Source: Paenibacillus_AR mesotrionivorans (lineage in GTDB: Bacteria; Bacillota; Bacilli; Paenibacillales; NBRC-103111). From it: a DNA stretch of 64,000 bases. Below the pieces are notes generated by a model, which saw only the letters and a list, made by a program, of their open reading frames with translations, was not told the DNA's origin and searched no databases. The translations under genes and the position numbers were made by a program. Positions 39,672 to 49,600 of the stretch are shown piece by piece (the first letter of the stretch is position 1; every line of letters begins with the position of its first letter). The stretch is from NCBI RefSeq assembly GCF_046098205.1, contig NZ_JBJURJ010000007.1, positions 186,001 to 250,000 of the forward strand, read 5' to 3'.

Positions 39672-39692
39672 TGTATATCATATGGATATACA
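39672..39692. promoter_or_regulatory. Palindromic operator of the mazEF-type module
   Basis: Perfect inverted arms TGTATATC and GATATACA surround a 5-bp spacer (ATATG). A -35-like TATACA (39687-39692) inside the right arm pairs with TACAAT at 39710-39715 after 17 bases, so binding here would block transcription of the antitoxin-toxin pair. Autorepression by the antitoxin is typical. Confidence 0.55.
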
Positions 39693-39747
39693 ATGGTGAG
39701 AGGTTGTGATACAATTGGGGTATAAACCAAGAGGGAGCAGGATGCTG

Positions 39748-40017
39748 ATGACGACAGTCACCCTTAGCCGATGGGGCAACAGCAGCGGGATTCGCATTCC
39801 AAACCAGTTTTTAAAGCGGATGAATCTGGTGGAGGGAATGGAAATGGAAATCGTTCTTACACCGGAGAACCATATCCTGCTGCGACCCTTGCAAACTCCG
39901 GAGGAGTCAAGTGAGGAATTGCGAAGCCATTTGAAAACACTCCTATCGCAAATTAAAGCCGATTCACCCCGCCATGGAGAAATCGATTTGGGCATTGAAG
40001 GAGACGAACTCATTTGA
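39748..40017 (+). CDS. mazE: MazE/AbrB-type antitoxin
   Basis: 89 residues from the ATG at 39748; an ATG two codons earlier at 39742 is equally placed relative to GAGGGAG. The start MTTVTLSRWGNSSGIRIP is the swapped-hairpin DNA-binding domain of MazE-type antitoxins. An acidic, flexible C-terminus (HGEIDLGIEGDELI) should wrap the toxin. It lies just before the toxin gene, with which it shares an overlapping stop and start. Confidence 0.85.
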   Translation: MTTVTLSRWGNSSGIRIPNQFLKRMNLVEGMEMEIVLTPENHILLRPLQTPEESSEELRSHLKTLLSQIKADSPRHGEIDLGIEGDELI

Positions 40018-40349
40018 GTATACCAGCGCGCGGAGACTTGGTTTGGCTGGATTTCGATCCTCAGGCTGGTCGTGAGCAGGCTGGCCGCCGCCCGGCCATA
40101 GTCCTTTCAGATACAGAATTTAACGAGTTGACGGGATTTGCTGTTGTTTGCCCGATTACGAACCAAGTTAAAGATTATCCGTTTGAAGTACCGATCCCTG
40201 AAGGGCTTCCTTTTACAGGAGTCGTGTTAACAGATCAGTTTAAAAGCCTGGATGTTCGAAAAAGGAAGGTAAAGATAGTCGGTCATGTTGCTGTAGAATC
40301 GGAATTCCTGCGGTCTGTTTTGCGGAATGTCCGCTCTGTTTTAGCGTAA
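40014..40349 (+). CDS. mazF: MazF-type endoribonuclease toxin
   Basis: 111 residues from TTG at 40014, overlapping the antitoxin stop. RGDLVWLDFDPQAGREQAGRRPAIVLS and the following FAVVCPITNQVKDYPFEV are the SH3-like fold of the MazF/ChpAK/PemK family, with the conserved Arg and Thr region at GRRP and CPITNQ. It cuts single-stranded mRNA at short motifs when the antitoxin is lost. The cleavage motif is not predictable from sequence. The pair is complete and intact. Confidence 0.9.
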   Translation: MSIPARGDLVWLDFDPQAGREQAGRRPAIVLSDTEFNELTGFAVVCPITNQVKDYPFEVPIPEGLPFTGVVLTDQFKSLDVRKRKVKIVGHVAVESEFLRSVLRNVRSVLA

Positions 40350-40360
40350 ACAATGAACGA

Positions 40361-40402
40361 ATAGGAGATTAACGGGAACTCCCGATCGTCTCTTTTTTTA
40401 AT
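40361..40402 (+). terminator. Weak terminator after mazF
   Basis: GAGATTAACGGGA pairs imperfectly with TCCCGATCGTCTC, followed by seven T. The T run is good but the stem contains mismatches. Confidence 0.45.
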
Positions 40403-40446
40403 TTACGAATCTATGTATATTAACTGCCCTCAACAGGGCAAGCAGA

Positions 40447-40492
40447 CGCACAAAAAAGTTGGACGGAAAACGTTTCCGCCCAACTTTTTTAT
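40447..40492. terminator. Bidirectional terminator between mazF and the ara-type operon
   Basis: AAAAAAGTTGGACGGAAA pairs with TTTCCGCCCAACTTTTTT, giving T runs on both strands. It can end the minus-strand transporter operon and any read-through from mazF. Confidence 0.8.
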
Positions 40493-40554
40493 TTCGGGGC
40501 TTTTTGGACGACACGATTTCGCGGCTCCCCAATTGGATCCCGTCTCCGAATCAT

Positions 40555-41400
40555 TTAACCTTTTACCCCTCCAACAGTAAGCCCCGAAACAAAATACCGT
40601 TGAAAGAAAACAAACAGGATAAGGATCGGCAGGATTGCCAAAACCGAGCCTGCAATCAGTACATCGTAATTGTTGCCGTAAGGCGTCAACAGACTGGATA
40701 AACCGATGGGCAGGGTCAGCTTGGTATTGGTTTTGAGGATGATTAAGGGCCATAGGAAGTTATTCCATGCCCCCATCGCCTGAAGAATCGCCATCGCCCC
40801 AAAGGCCGGCATCATGAGCGGGGCCATAATCCTGACAAATATCCCATATTCAGTACAGCCGTCGATCCGCCCTGCGTCCATCAGTTCCTTAGGCAGTCCT
40901 TCCGCATATTGCCGGAAGAAGAATACAGGCAGCGGGGCCACGATGAACGGCAGGATAACCCCCCACATTGTGTCCATTTGCTTCAAGTTAATCATCAGTT
41001 TGTACAAGGGCAGCAGGATAATTTCCACGGGAACCATCATGACCACCAGCACAAGAAGGAATATGAAGGATCTTCCCTTGAAGCGGTACACGGCCAGACC
41101 GTACCCCACCATGGAGGACAGGATCAGGCATAGTACCGTAAAGACCAGCGTAATAACGATGCTGTTTTTATACCAAAAATAATAGTTTTTTGCCGAACCG
41201 GAAAAGATGGAGATGTAGTTCTTGAACGTCATCACATCTGCATCAAACCTTACGTTAAGACCGTAGCGCAGCAGCTCCTGCGACGGCTTCAGTGAAGCCA
41301 AAAATAAGGCATACAGCGGAAACAGGGCGAAAACGGACAACACCAGAAGCAGCACAAGCATAAGAAGCGTCTGCCAAGACCAGCCCTTGGAATGTGGCAT
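40555..41400 (-). CDS. Carbohydrate ABC transporter permease, AraQ type
   Basis: 281 residues with GAAGGAGG before the ATG, only three bases after the preceding permease gene stops. Six membrane helices are visible. The EAA-type loop reads DAGRIDGCTEYGIFVRIMAP, and the ending VSGLTVGGVKG is standard. It is the second permease of the importer fed by the lipoprotein encoded upstream. The permeases resemble AraP/AraQ, whose ATPase is the shared MsmX; no ATPase gene is present here. Confidence 0.85.
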   Translation of the reverse strand: MPHSKGWSWQTLLMLVLLLVLSVFALFPLYALFLASLKPSQELLRYGLNVRFDADVMTFKNYISIFSGSAKNYYFWYKNSIVITLVFTVLCLILSSMVGYGLAVYRFKGRSFIFLLVLVVMMVPVEIILLPLYKLMINLKQMDTMWGVILPFIVAPLPVFFFRQYAEGLPKELMDAGRIDGCTEYGIFVRIMAPLMMPAFGAMAILQAMGAWNNFLWPLIILKTNTKLTLPIGLSSLLTPYGNNYDVLIAGSVLAILPILILFVFFQRYFVSGLTVGGVKG

Positions 41401-41403
41401 GCT

Positions 41404-42336
41404 CTACTCCTCCTTCCGGAACAAGCCGAAGAACTTCAATTGAATGAGATTAAAGAACATGGTGATTCCTAACAGCGAAAGTCCGATTGCAGAGCCGAAG
41501 CCCAGTTTATTCTGCTCCATACCCTGCTGATAGATATAGCCGACCATGGTCAAGCCCATATCCTTAGGAGAGCGGTTTCCGTTATACATCATGAAGCTTT
41601 CAGTAAACATGGACAAGCCGCCGTATATGCTGATGGTCAACACATAGATCGTAACCGGTTTTAGCAGAGGAAGGGTGATCCGCAGCAATTTATCCCAGGC
41701 GGTGGCACCGTCGATTTCCGCGGACTCATAGAGTTCTGCCGGTATACTCTGAAGTCCGGAGAGAAAGTACACGATATTCACACCAAGCCATCTCCAGGTA
41801 GCCAGCAGCACAAGGACCATCATGGCAGTTCCGGACTGAGCCATCCACTTTTGTGCTTCCCCGCCTAATGCGCGAAAGATAGAATTGGCCAAAGCTCCGT
41901 CCAATTCACTGAAAATCAGCCGGAAGATAGTCCCCGCAACAACCACAGAGGTTAAGGCGGGAACGAACAATGTAGAACGGAAGACGTTTTTGGCCTTCAT
42001 TGCAGCAGAATTCAAGATAACCGCAATCAAAAGAGGGAGGGGAATCAACACGGCAAGTGTCCAAAAGGTATACATTCCGCTGTTCCCAATGGCTTTATAG
42101 AAGGTCGGATTCAGCAGCTTGCTGTAATTGTCCAGTCCAATAAACCGGGATTGTCCGGGCAATACCTCCTGAAAGCTCATGATCACAGTGGAGACAACCG
42201 GATAAGCAAAAAACAGCAAAAAGGAAATGACGAAAGGGCTGACAAATACATAAGGCGCGATCCGGGATGAGTAGGCCCAGCTGTTGGATCGTTTGAGTTT
42301 GGGTGTTGGCTGGACGACTGCATGGGGAGTTTCCAT
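41404..42336 (-). CDS. Carbohydrate ABC transporter permease, AraP type
   Basis: 310 residues with AAAAGGAG nine bases before the ATG. Six membrane helices follow a cytoplasmic N-terminus; RIAPYVFVSPFVISFLLFFAYP is the first. The EAA loop is ESAEIDGATAWDKLLRITLP. It pairs with the AraQ-type subunit to form the membrane channel of the importer. Confidence 0.85.
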   Translation of the reverse strand: METPHAVVQPTPKLKRSNSWAYSSRIAPYVFVSPFVISFLLFFAYPVVSTVIMSFQEVLPGQSRFIGLDNYSKLLNPTFYKAIGNSGMYTFWTLAVLIPLPLLIAVILNSAAMKAKNVFRSTLFVPALTSVVVAGTIFRLIFSELDGALANSIFRALGGEAQKWMAQSGTAMMVLVLLATWRWLGVNIVYFLSGLQSIPAELYESAEIDGATAWDKLLRITLPLLKPVTIYVLTISIYGGLSMFTESFMMYNGNRSPKDMGLTMVGYIYQQGMEQNKLGFGSAIGLSLLGITMFFNLIQLKFFGLFRKEE

Positions 42337-42421
42337 TCAGGCCAAGCTCCTTTTCTGGGCAGACCTCACCGTCTGACTGGGGCCAACAAGGCATTCAGGC
42401 AGACGGTGATACGTCTGGCGT

Positions 42422-43717
42422 TTATTTTCTCAATTGGCTAGCCGACTCCTTCAGTACCTTTGCAGGGTCCTCCATGTCATTGAGGGTTTTAAACATGACA
42501 TTACGTTTGACTTCATCAATCACTGCCGGCATCTTCTCTGTGACGTTTACAGGGCCAAGCTCATTTTTGATAGCGGTTAGCACCTGAAAAATATCCTTGC
42601 CGAAATAATCGGTGAACTTATTGGCTTCCTTCAGCTCCGGAGCTTCCCATACCTCCATCCGAATGGGGTCAAAGCCCAGCTGCCGCCACAGCTCAATATT
42701 GGCTTGTTTGGTAAGCTTGGAGAAAGCCAGGAACTTCATGGCCAATTCCTTGTTTTTCGATTGGTTCATGACGGCCGTCCCTGTTCCGCCCATACCGACA
42801 GAGCGGTTTCCGCCTGCTGCCCAAGAGGGCATGGGCTTAATGACAATTTTGCCCTTCAGGTCAGGCATATAATCGGTGAACCGCCCCATATACCACATGG
42901 GCATGAAGATGGAGGCAGCCCCGCCCTTATTCATAAAGCCGTAATACTCCTCCGCATGGTGAAAACCGCCAGGGGCTGCAACCGCTACCTTGTCTTTGAT
43001 CAGCTTCTGCATAAATTCAAGCGTAGAAACATTCTTGCTGCTGTCCAACGTTACGTTGCCGTCTTTATCCGTAAAGTCAGAGCCTTGCTGGGTAATCATC
43101 TGCCAGAAACTCCATTGCTCTGTCGTTTCCAGCGTGGTCATGGGCTTGCCGGTGGCGGACACCACCTTTTTGCCGGCTTCGTAGAAGTCATTCCATGTCT
43201 TGATGCTGTCCGGGTTGACGCCAGCCTTATCCAGCATCTCCTTGTTATAATAGATAACGGCGGCTCCTACATGGTAATCAATCCCGTAGAACTTCCCGCC
43301 CTTGGAGTAAATATCAACCCGGGAGCGGACGATATTGGGCAGCTCCGGCTCTACAACAGCATTCAGCTCTGCAAGCTGGGGGGTTCCCTTTAAGAAGTTG
43401 GGGAACTTGCTGATCTCTATATCCGATAGATCCGGTGCCCCTGTACCGGACTGAAGCGCAACAAGAAGCTTGTTATGCATGTCATCATAGGGGAAGGTGG
43501 TTGCTTCAAGCGCAATGGTGTCATTTGGATTAGCCGTGTTCCAAGCTTTGGCCATACTTTCAAAATACTTCTGATGCAGCTCATTGAACGTCCAGAATTG
43601 CAGCTTTGTCTTACCGGTTGCAGAAGCGCCGCCGTCCTTGTCAGTCGAGCAGCCTGCAGCTGTAGCTGTAGACGCCAATAAGGCTGCGGACAAAAGCAGA
43701 CCATGCCATTTCTTCAT
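42422..43717 (-). CDS. Sugar-binding lipoprotein of the AraN type
   Basis: 431 residues from the ATG at 43717. Signal peptide and lipobox end at TAAGC. KLQFWTFNELHQKYFESMAKAWN opens the mature domain, and PKELA-like helices and FLAFSKLTKQANIELW near the end fit extracellular solute-binding proteins of family 1. It captures the sugar outside the membrane for the AraP/AraQ-type permeases. The GH43 gene directly upstream points to an arabino-oligosaccharide or another short pentose oligomer. Confidence 0.85.
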   Translation of the reverse strand: MKKWHGLLLSAALLASTATAAGCSTDKDGGASATGKTKLQFWTFNELHQKYFESMAKAWNTANPNDTIALEATTFPYDDMHNKLLVALQSGTGAPDLSDIEISKFPNFLKGTPQLAELNAVVEPELPNIVRSRVDIYSKGGKFYGIDYHVGAAVIYYNKEMLDKAGVNPDSIKTWNDFYEAGKKVVSATGKPMTTLETTEQWSFWQMITQQGSDFTDKDGNVTLDSSKNVSTLEFMQKLIKDKVAVAAPGGFHHAEEYYGFMNKGGAASIFMPMWYMGRFTDYMPDLKGKIVIKPMPSWAAGGNRSVGMGGTGTAVMNQSKNKELAMKFLAFSKLTKQANIELWRQLGFDPIRMEVWEAPELKEANKFTDYFGKDIFQVLTAIKNELGPVNVTEKMPAVIDEVKRNVMFKTLNDMEDPAKVLKESASQLRK

Positions 43718-43828
43718 ATAGCAACCTACCCCCATAAATAAAATGTATGCCGTAATCCCCGTAATGGGATTATTGCCAGAGATACATTCGGCCCGAGCCG
43801 ATGATGAAAGCTTGCATGTATGCGCTTA

Positions 43829-44788
43829 CTAATTGTCGGCTGCAGGTTCACCGAAATCGGGCATTCCGTCTGCCGTCCACGTGAAGCGTTGAACACGGGT
43901 ATGCCGGTTGGGGTCATATAAGGGATCCCCTTCGATCCGCTTATAATTCCTTGCGTGGTAAACGATCATATCATGGAGGCCATCCTCACTTTGGGTAAAG
44001 GAATTATGTCCAGGACCGTATTGCCCGTTTGCCTCGCAGGTTTGGAATACAGGAACCGGCGACTTGGACCAGGACGAGGCTTCGAGCAAATTGGAGGAGC
44101 ATGAGGCCCAAAGCAGCCCCATACAATACCTGTGGTCCGTAGCGCTGGCCGAATATGTTATAAAAATATGCTCCCCGTGCCGAATAACAGCCGGACCCTC
44201 GTTAACCAGGAAACCCTCTTGCTCCCATCCATATTCCGGCATCGTCAGCATAACCGGCGGCCCGGTGATGGACCAGGGGGTATCCATTTCGGCCATATAT
44301 AGATTCGAATTTCCCTTTATATCAGGGTCACGCTGCGCCCAAACCAAATACCGGATTCCCTGGTGGGCGAAGGTAGTCGCATCCAGGCTGAAGGATTCCC
44401 AGCCGGTTCTCAGCTGTCCCTTCTCCGTCCAACATCCCTCCAATGGATTGGATGACTTGTTCTCCAGCACAAAAATACGGTGGTCAAAGCAGCCCTCCAC
44501 TGTTTCTGTGGATTTGGCCGCTGCATAATACACGTACCAGGCATCATTGATAAAATGAAGCTCCGGTGCCCAGATGTTGGCACTCATTGGCCCCGTTTCG
44601 TGCTTCCGCCATACGATTGCCGGTTCTGCCTCTGCAAGACCCATGAGCGTTCGGGCTCTCCTAATCTCGATCCTGTCATATTCCGGCACAGAAGCGGTGA
44701 AATAATAATATCCGTCCGTATGCCTGTAGATCCATGGATCTGCCCGCTGCACAATGAGCGGATTGCGGATATTCATTTTCGTAGTCAA
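43829..44788 (-). CDS. GH43-family glycoside hydrolase
   Basis: 319 residues from a TTG start at 44788; GGGGAGG lies eight bases before it, while the next ATG is 20 bases away. The five-bladed propeller family signature is clear. RADPWIY holds the base Asp17, FSLDATTF the pKa-tuning Asp136 and NEGPAV the acid Glu197. There is no signal peptide, so it acts in the cytoplasm on imported oligosaccharides, most likely removing arabinose from arabinan or arabinoxylan pieces. It is the first gene of an operon with the importer genes that follow. Confidence 0.85.
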   Translation of the reverse strand: MTTKMNIRNPLIVQRADPWIYRHTDGYYYFTASVPEYDRIEIRRARTLMGLAEAEPAIVWRKHETGPMSANIWAPELHFINDAWYVYYAAAKSTETVEGCFDHRIFVLENKSSNPLEGCWTEKGQLRTGWESFSLDATTFAHQGIRYLVWAQRDPDIKGNSNLYMAEMDTPWSITGPPVMLTMPEYGWEQEGFLVNEGPAVIRHGEHIFITYSASATDHRYCMGLLWASCSSNLLEASSWSKSPVPVFQTCEANGQYGPGHNSFTQSEDGLHDMIVYHARNYKRIEGDPLYDPNRHTRVQRFTWTADGMPDFGEPAADN

Positions 44789-44830
44789 GCGAGTATCCTC
44801 CCCAGGTTATCCTTTTTTTGGTATAGATTC

Positions 44831-44859
44831 AGTATAACTCGCCTTTTACTTTATATCAA
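44831..44859 (-). promoter_or_regulatory. Sigma-A promoter of the GH43-importer operon
   Basis: On the minus strand TTGATA and TATACT are separated by exactly 17 bases, 43 bases before the GH43 start. Confidence 0.7.
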
Positions 44860-44877
44860 TATAAATTAATTTATATT
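44858..44877. promoter_or_regulatory. 20-bp perfect palindrome, probable operator
   Basis: AATATAAATTAATTTATATT is a perfect palindrome whose edge overlaps the first bases of the -35 box of the GH43 operon promoter. It is well placed for the ArsR-like regulator encoded next door. Confidence 0.6.
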
Positions 44878-44937
44878 TTATTAAAATTAAATTCGATAAT
44901 ACCCTATATAATCCAATTTTAATGATTAATTGCGTCT

Positions 44938-44952
44938 TTGTAAACGTTTCAT
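44938..44952 (+). promoter_or_regulatory. cre-like site in the divergent region
   Basis: TTGTAAACGTTTCAT agrees with the cre consensus WTGNAANCGNWNNCW at all but one position. Catabolite repression through CcpA is plausible for a sugar operon, but a chance match cannot be excluded. Confidence 0.4.
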
Positions 44953-45130
44953 TTTAATGTTATTTCAAACTATGTATTTTATGTACTGATTTTCGGCTTA
45001 ATACAGGGTGTTTCCATAGAATAATTGGTTACCCTCCAAACTAATTTATGTTATATTAAAATAAAATAACGTGAAAATCTGCACGTCATCCTTTATTCTG
45101 TGCCTTCATATCCCAAAAGGAGTCAATGCT

Positions 45131-46048
45131 ATGCTATATATTAAGGAGCTACGATCGGGACTCAATATCTTCAAAGCACTCGGCTCCGAAATCCGAATTG
45201 AAATTCTGGAGCTGTTATCCAAGCACCAAAGCCTCAATCTGAACGATATTGCGACCCATCTGAATTTAACCAATGGCGCCATTACCATGCATATTAAGAA
45301 GCTTGAGGAATGCGGTCTTATCGAAATCACCTCAGCGGTAGGAAAGCACGGCACTCAAAAAATATGTTACTTGAACGAAGAGAAGCTTATGGTGGATTTG
45401 CGAAGCATCAATACGGAGAATTTGTATGAGGTTGAAATAAAGGTGGGGCATTACAGCGGGTATGCCGCTTCCCCTACCTGCGGGTTAGCCACCAAGGACA
45501 GTATCATCGGTGATTTCGATGACCCGCGGTATTTTGCAGATCCGGCCCGCATTGACTCCCAAATGATTTGGCTGTTCGAGGGTTATCTGGAGTACCGGAT
45601 CCCGAATTATCTGAAGCCGAATCAGGCCTTCAAGGAAATTCAGTTCTCCATGGAGCTGAGCTCGGAGGCGCCGGGTCATTGCAATAACTATCCTTCCGAT
45701 ATTTATTTTTACGTAAACGGCATGGAAATCGGCTATTGGACCAGCCCTGGCGACTTCGGGGATGTCCGGGGAGTCTTCAACCCGGAATGGTGGCCTCCCC
45801 ACCTCAATCAGTACGGCATGCTCAAGCTAATACGCATCAATAACGAAGGCAGCTTTATTGACGGCTGCCGGATATCCAACATTACCTTGTCTGACATCGG
45901 ACTCCATCATAAAAGCGACATTATCCTCCGGCTTGAGGTCGGGGAGAAGTCCAAGAACAAACGGGGCATGACCATTTACGGCAAGCACTTCGGCAACTAC
46001 AGCCAGGACCTGCTCGCACGTGTACTGTATGACGATCAGCCTATATAA
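45131..46048 (+). CDS. ArsR-like transcriptional regulator with a sensing domain
   Basis: 306 residues from the ATG at 45131 with AAAAGGAG upstream. The N-terminal winged helix reads FKALGSEIRIEILELLSKH, then LNLNDIATHLNLTNGAITMHIKKLEECGLI, an ArsR-type DNA-binding domain. The remaining 210 residues form a beta-rich domain with many Trp/Tyr and DIYFYVNGMEIGYW, likely a sugar-binding sensor. It is divergent from the GH43-importer operon with a shared control region, so it is very probably the dedicated regulator. Similar two-domain proteins occur beside pentose operons in Paenibacillus. Confidence 0.8.
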   Translation: MLYIKELRSGLNIFKALGSEIRIEILELLSKHQSLNLNDIATHLNLTNGAITMHIKKLEECGLIEITSAVGKHGTQKICYLNEEKLMVDLRSINTENLYEVEIKVGHYSGYAASPTCGLATKDSIIGDFDDPRYFADPARIDSQMIWLFEGYLEYRIPNYLKPNQAFKEIQFSMELSSEAPGHCNNYPSDIYFYVNGMEIGYWTSPGDFGDVRGVFNPEWWPPHLNQYGMLKLIRINNEGSFIDGCRISNITLSDIGLHHKSDIILRLEVGEKSKNKRGMTIYGKHFGNYSQDLLARVLYDDQPI

Positions 46049-46119
46049 TGAGGAATCCACTTTTTATAGGGTGGAGGGTAGCGTTCGGAAAGGCAGTCAT
46101 CCTAAAAGGGAGTTTCTCC

Positions 46120-46443
46120 ATGCCAATCTACAATAAACTGGTTCGGGACCGGATTCCCGAGATTATCCGTGCCTCTGGGAAAGAATGCAGGACTACGGTT
46201 TTGAATGAGGACGACTATAAGAAAGAGCTTCATGCCAAGCTGCGGGAAGAGTCACAGGAATACGCTGCTGCCGGGGAACCGGAGGAAGCACTGGAGGAGC
46301 TGGCGGATCTGCTGGAGGTGATCCAGGCGCTGGCGGCTGTGCATGGGGCGACGTGGGAGGAGCTGAATGCGCTGCGGGAAAGAAAGGCCCAGGCCCGCGG
46401 TGGCTTCAAGGATCAGGTGTTTCTGTTGGATGTGGATGACTAA
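46120..46443 (+). CDS. MazG-like nucleoside triphosphate pyrophosphohydrolase
   Basis: 107 residues from the ATG at 46120 with AAAAGGGAG upstream. The start MPIYNKLVRDRIPEII is typical of the small MazG-like/phosphoribosyl-ATP-pyrophosphatase-like proteins. The metal-binding pattern is EESQEY then EELADLLEVIQAL, an ExxE...ExxD arrangement that holds Mg2+. It probably hydrolyses NTPs or dNTPs to monophosphates as a house-cleaning enzyme; no partner is adjacent. Confidence 0.75.
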   Translation: MPIYNKLVRDRIPEIIRASGKECRTTVLNEDDYKKELHAKLREESQEYAAAGEPEEALEELADLLEVIQALAAVHGATWEELNALRERKAQARGGFKDQVFLLDVDD

Positions 46444-46480
46444 AGGCTATCGGATAATATCCGGTGGCCTTTTTTTTCGC
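46444..46480 (+). terminator. Intrinsic terminator after the MazG-like gene
   Basis: AAAGGCTATCGGAT pairs with ATCCGGTGGCCTTT using two wobble pairs over AAT, followed by a T run. Confidence 0.75.
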
Positions 46481-46687
46481 TGTCTGAATGCCTGCGAATT
46501 ACTGCCCTCAAACTCGGATTAGCCGCATTATGCGGGCGGAGGCGGTTTGCTATACTGGACCCACTGAATGGATGTCGGATGGAAAGGAGTGGGAAGGAAT
46601 ATTCTTCTTATGGTGTTTCATGTAAGGGGTTACAGAAACTCCTTGCCCAATGACTTGCAGAAAAACAGAAGGGGAGGAAATGAGACG

Positions 46688-49600
46688 ATGTTGAAGGTAA
46701 GGCAAGTTGTGGTGGTTATGTTGGCATGCTTCCTGCTGGTAGGCGGGATGCCCCTCAGTTGGGGAGGCGGAGAGGCTTCGGCGGATACACCTCCAGTTAC
46801 AGGAGCGGCTGCGCCCGCTTCTATCTCGGCTTATGTGCAGCCGTCCAAATATGCGGCTTCCACCAACTACAGGGTCAAGGCTAACGGGGTGGAGATTCCC
46901 GTAGTGAAGGCCTTCAGCGATTATGATTATGCCCACTTTTCCGCTTCGGAGGGGCCGATCACCTATGAGGTCACCATTCTGAACACGGACAAGGTGCATG
47001 AGTATTCCATCAGCCCGAAGAAGCTGGGGATTACAGCGGATTCGGTGGTGGGTACCAAGCTGACCTTCACTACGCAGAAGGATGAATATCTGATCGTGAT
47101 GATGAACAACCGGGCCACCCGGCTGGTGATTGCGGCGGACCCGGCAGAAACGGATGCTCCATCTGCATCTGGTACGGGCATTTTTCATGTAGGCCAGGCA
47201 CCTTACAATATCGCACCCAATGGCGGCAAGACGGGTGTCACCGAAAGAACCGCGGCTCTCCAGCAAGCCATCGATGATGCCGGGGCATTTGGAACTACCC
47301 AGGGAAATGGGGCACAAGGTATCGTCTACGTGCCTGCAGGTGAGTATTACGTAGGGAATCTGGTGCTGAAAAGCAATACAGCCCTTTACCTGCAGCCGGG
47401 AGCCGCACTGATCGGGACGGGAAAAACGGCAGATTACACCGAGCACTGGTTTAAGGATTCTATGGGCCGGCCTGCTACGTGGTGGATTTCCACGGCATTC
47501 GATTCGGAGAATATCAAGATTTATGGCCGCGGAACCATCGACGGGAACGGCCAGGCGCTTCACGACGATAAAACCACCAACAACAAGGGAATGATCAACA
47601 ATCTGGTGGTTCCCATTGCCACCTCCCATTTTAAGATGGACGGAGTGATTATCCGGGAATCCGCAGCATGGGCCGTAATGCCGGTGCGCTCCAATGACCT
47701 GGAGTTTACCAATCTGAAGATGTTTAACAGCCTGGGCATGGGCGAAAATGACGGCATCGACATTGTGGAATCCCAGAATGCCGTCATCCGCAACTCCATC
47801 GGGATCGCTTTGGATGATCCGTATTCCACCAAGGCGTGGAAGGAGGACACGGATATTGCCTCCGGCAGGGTGCCTTGGCCGGGAAGCCCGGAGCCGGTGC
47901 GGAATGTGTTGTTCGAGGATGCCATTGCCTGGACCAAGTGTTACGGATTTAAAATCGGGCAGGGTGTCATGCAGGACCAATCGGATATTATCTTCCGGGA
48001 CGAGGTTGTGTACAGGGCGGCTGTAGGATTTGCCATCCACCACAAATACGGGACCGGCAGAGTCGATCATGTCCTTTTTGAAAATATGGATGTGGAGGAC
48101 ATCAGCGGCAAAAATGACGATAACAGCGCCTGGATGACGATGTTTACAGTGGACAGCGGCGGGAACGGTGTAGGACCGGTGAACGATGTAACCATCCGCA
48201 ACATTACCGTCCGGGATGCGGGGGAAAGCTTCAGCAAGATTAAAGGGCTGGAGGGGGCGGAGTATACCGGGCTTACCTTCGAGAACGTCTATATGCCGGG
48301 CAAAGCAACTCCTGCCCAAACCCTGGCGGAAATGAATTTTGTGGATAAGGAGTATTACAGCGGCGTGACCATCCGGCCGGTGCAGGGGCAGGAGCCAAGA
48401 ATCAAGTCCAATATGGCCTTGAAGCAGCCGGCTGTTATTTCCTCCAATGATAGTACTGCGGAGACGGCGCATTATGCTGTTGACGGACTGTTAAGCACCC
48501 GCTCCGGCACTAAACGTGAGGTGGACCCGGGTTGGCTTTACGTAGATTTGGGGGAAACCAAGCGGATTAATGAGGTCCGGATCATATGGGAGGCGGCATA
48601 CGCCAAAAGCTACAACATTCAGGTTTCAGAGGATACAGAGCATTGGACCGATGTTTACAGCACAACCGCAGGAAAAGGCGGCACCGAGAAGATTGCCTTC
48701 AGTGAAACCGATGCCCGGTATGTACGGATGTACGGTACCGAAAGAGCTACCAAGTACGGATACTCCATGTGGGAATTCGAGGTGTATGGCCCGGAGGTGC
48801 TGCCGGAGGGGATTACGCTGGAAAGGAAGACCGTTTCCCTGCTGCCGGGAGATACAACTGTGATGGCTGCCACTGTAGTGCCTTTGGAGGCGACCAATAG
48901 GAAGGTGTTGTGGAGCAGCAGCAATGCCAATGCCGCCTTGGTAGATGATAATGGCCTGATCACAGCGAAGGCCCCCGGCACTGCCGTAATTACAGCCAAA
49001 ACCCTGAATGGGGAATGGAGAGCAGCGGCAACGGTTACCGTCCAAAAAATCGGGGCACCTCAGCTGCTTGCGGCCACAGCGGGAGACCAGTCCGTGTTGC
49101 TGAGTTGGAAGCCGGTGGAGGGGGCGGCCGGGTATCAGATTTTCGCGGCGGAGGTTCCCGGCAGTTATGAAGCGCCCTTGGAGACGGTGGCAGGCTCCGT
49201 TTACAGTCATACGGTTAGGGGTTTAACCAACGGAACACCGTATTCCTTTGTGGTGAAGGCCAATCATCCGGGAGGGGACAGCGGGGCATCCAATGAACTC
49301 ACTGCCACCCCCATGGAGCCCTTGCCGGGAGCGCCTGTGCTCAATGCCGCCGTTCCGGGGGATTCACAGGCGGAGCTTAGCTGGGAGCCTGCGGAAGGGG
49401 CAGCGGGCTATGCAGTGTATGCCCGGCTGGCGAAGGGGGCGTACGGATTGCCGTTGGCAACGGTGAGCGGCTCCGTTTACAGCTATACGGCTGCTGGTTT
49501 GATCAATGGGGAAACGTACACCTTCCGTGTAGATGCTTTGAATGGTATGGGTTATGCCACAGCCTCGAATGAGGTCAGCGCCATGCCTGTTGCAGTTGTT

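Larger units (their letters stand above)
44789..45130. other. Divergent control region of the ara-type operon and its regulator
   Basis: 342 AT-rich bases between divergent genes. It contains a consensus promoter for the GH43 operon, a 20-bp palindrome overlapping its -35, and a cre-like site. No gene is present. Confidence 0.7.

Noticed and set aside
46550..48472. A 640-codon open frame on the minus strand
   Set aside because: It lies antisense to the signal peptide and beta-helix part of the SLH-anchored enzyme. Its translation is His/Arg/Pro-rich with no motif, typical of a reverse-frame shadow.
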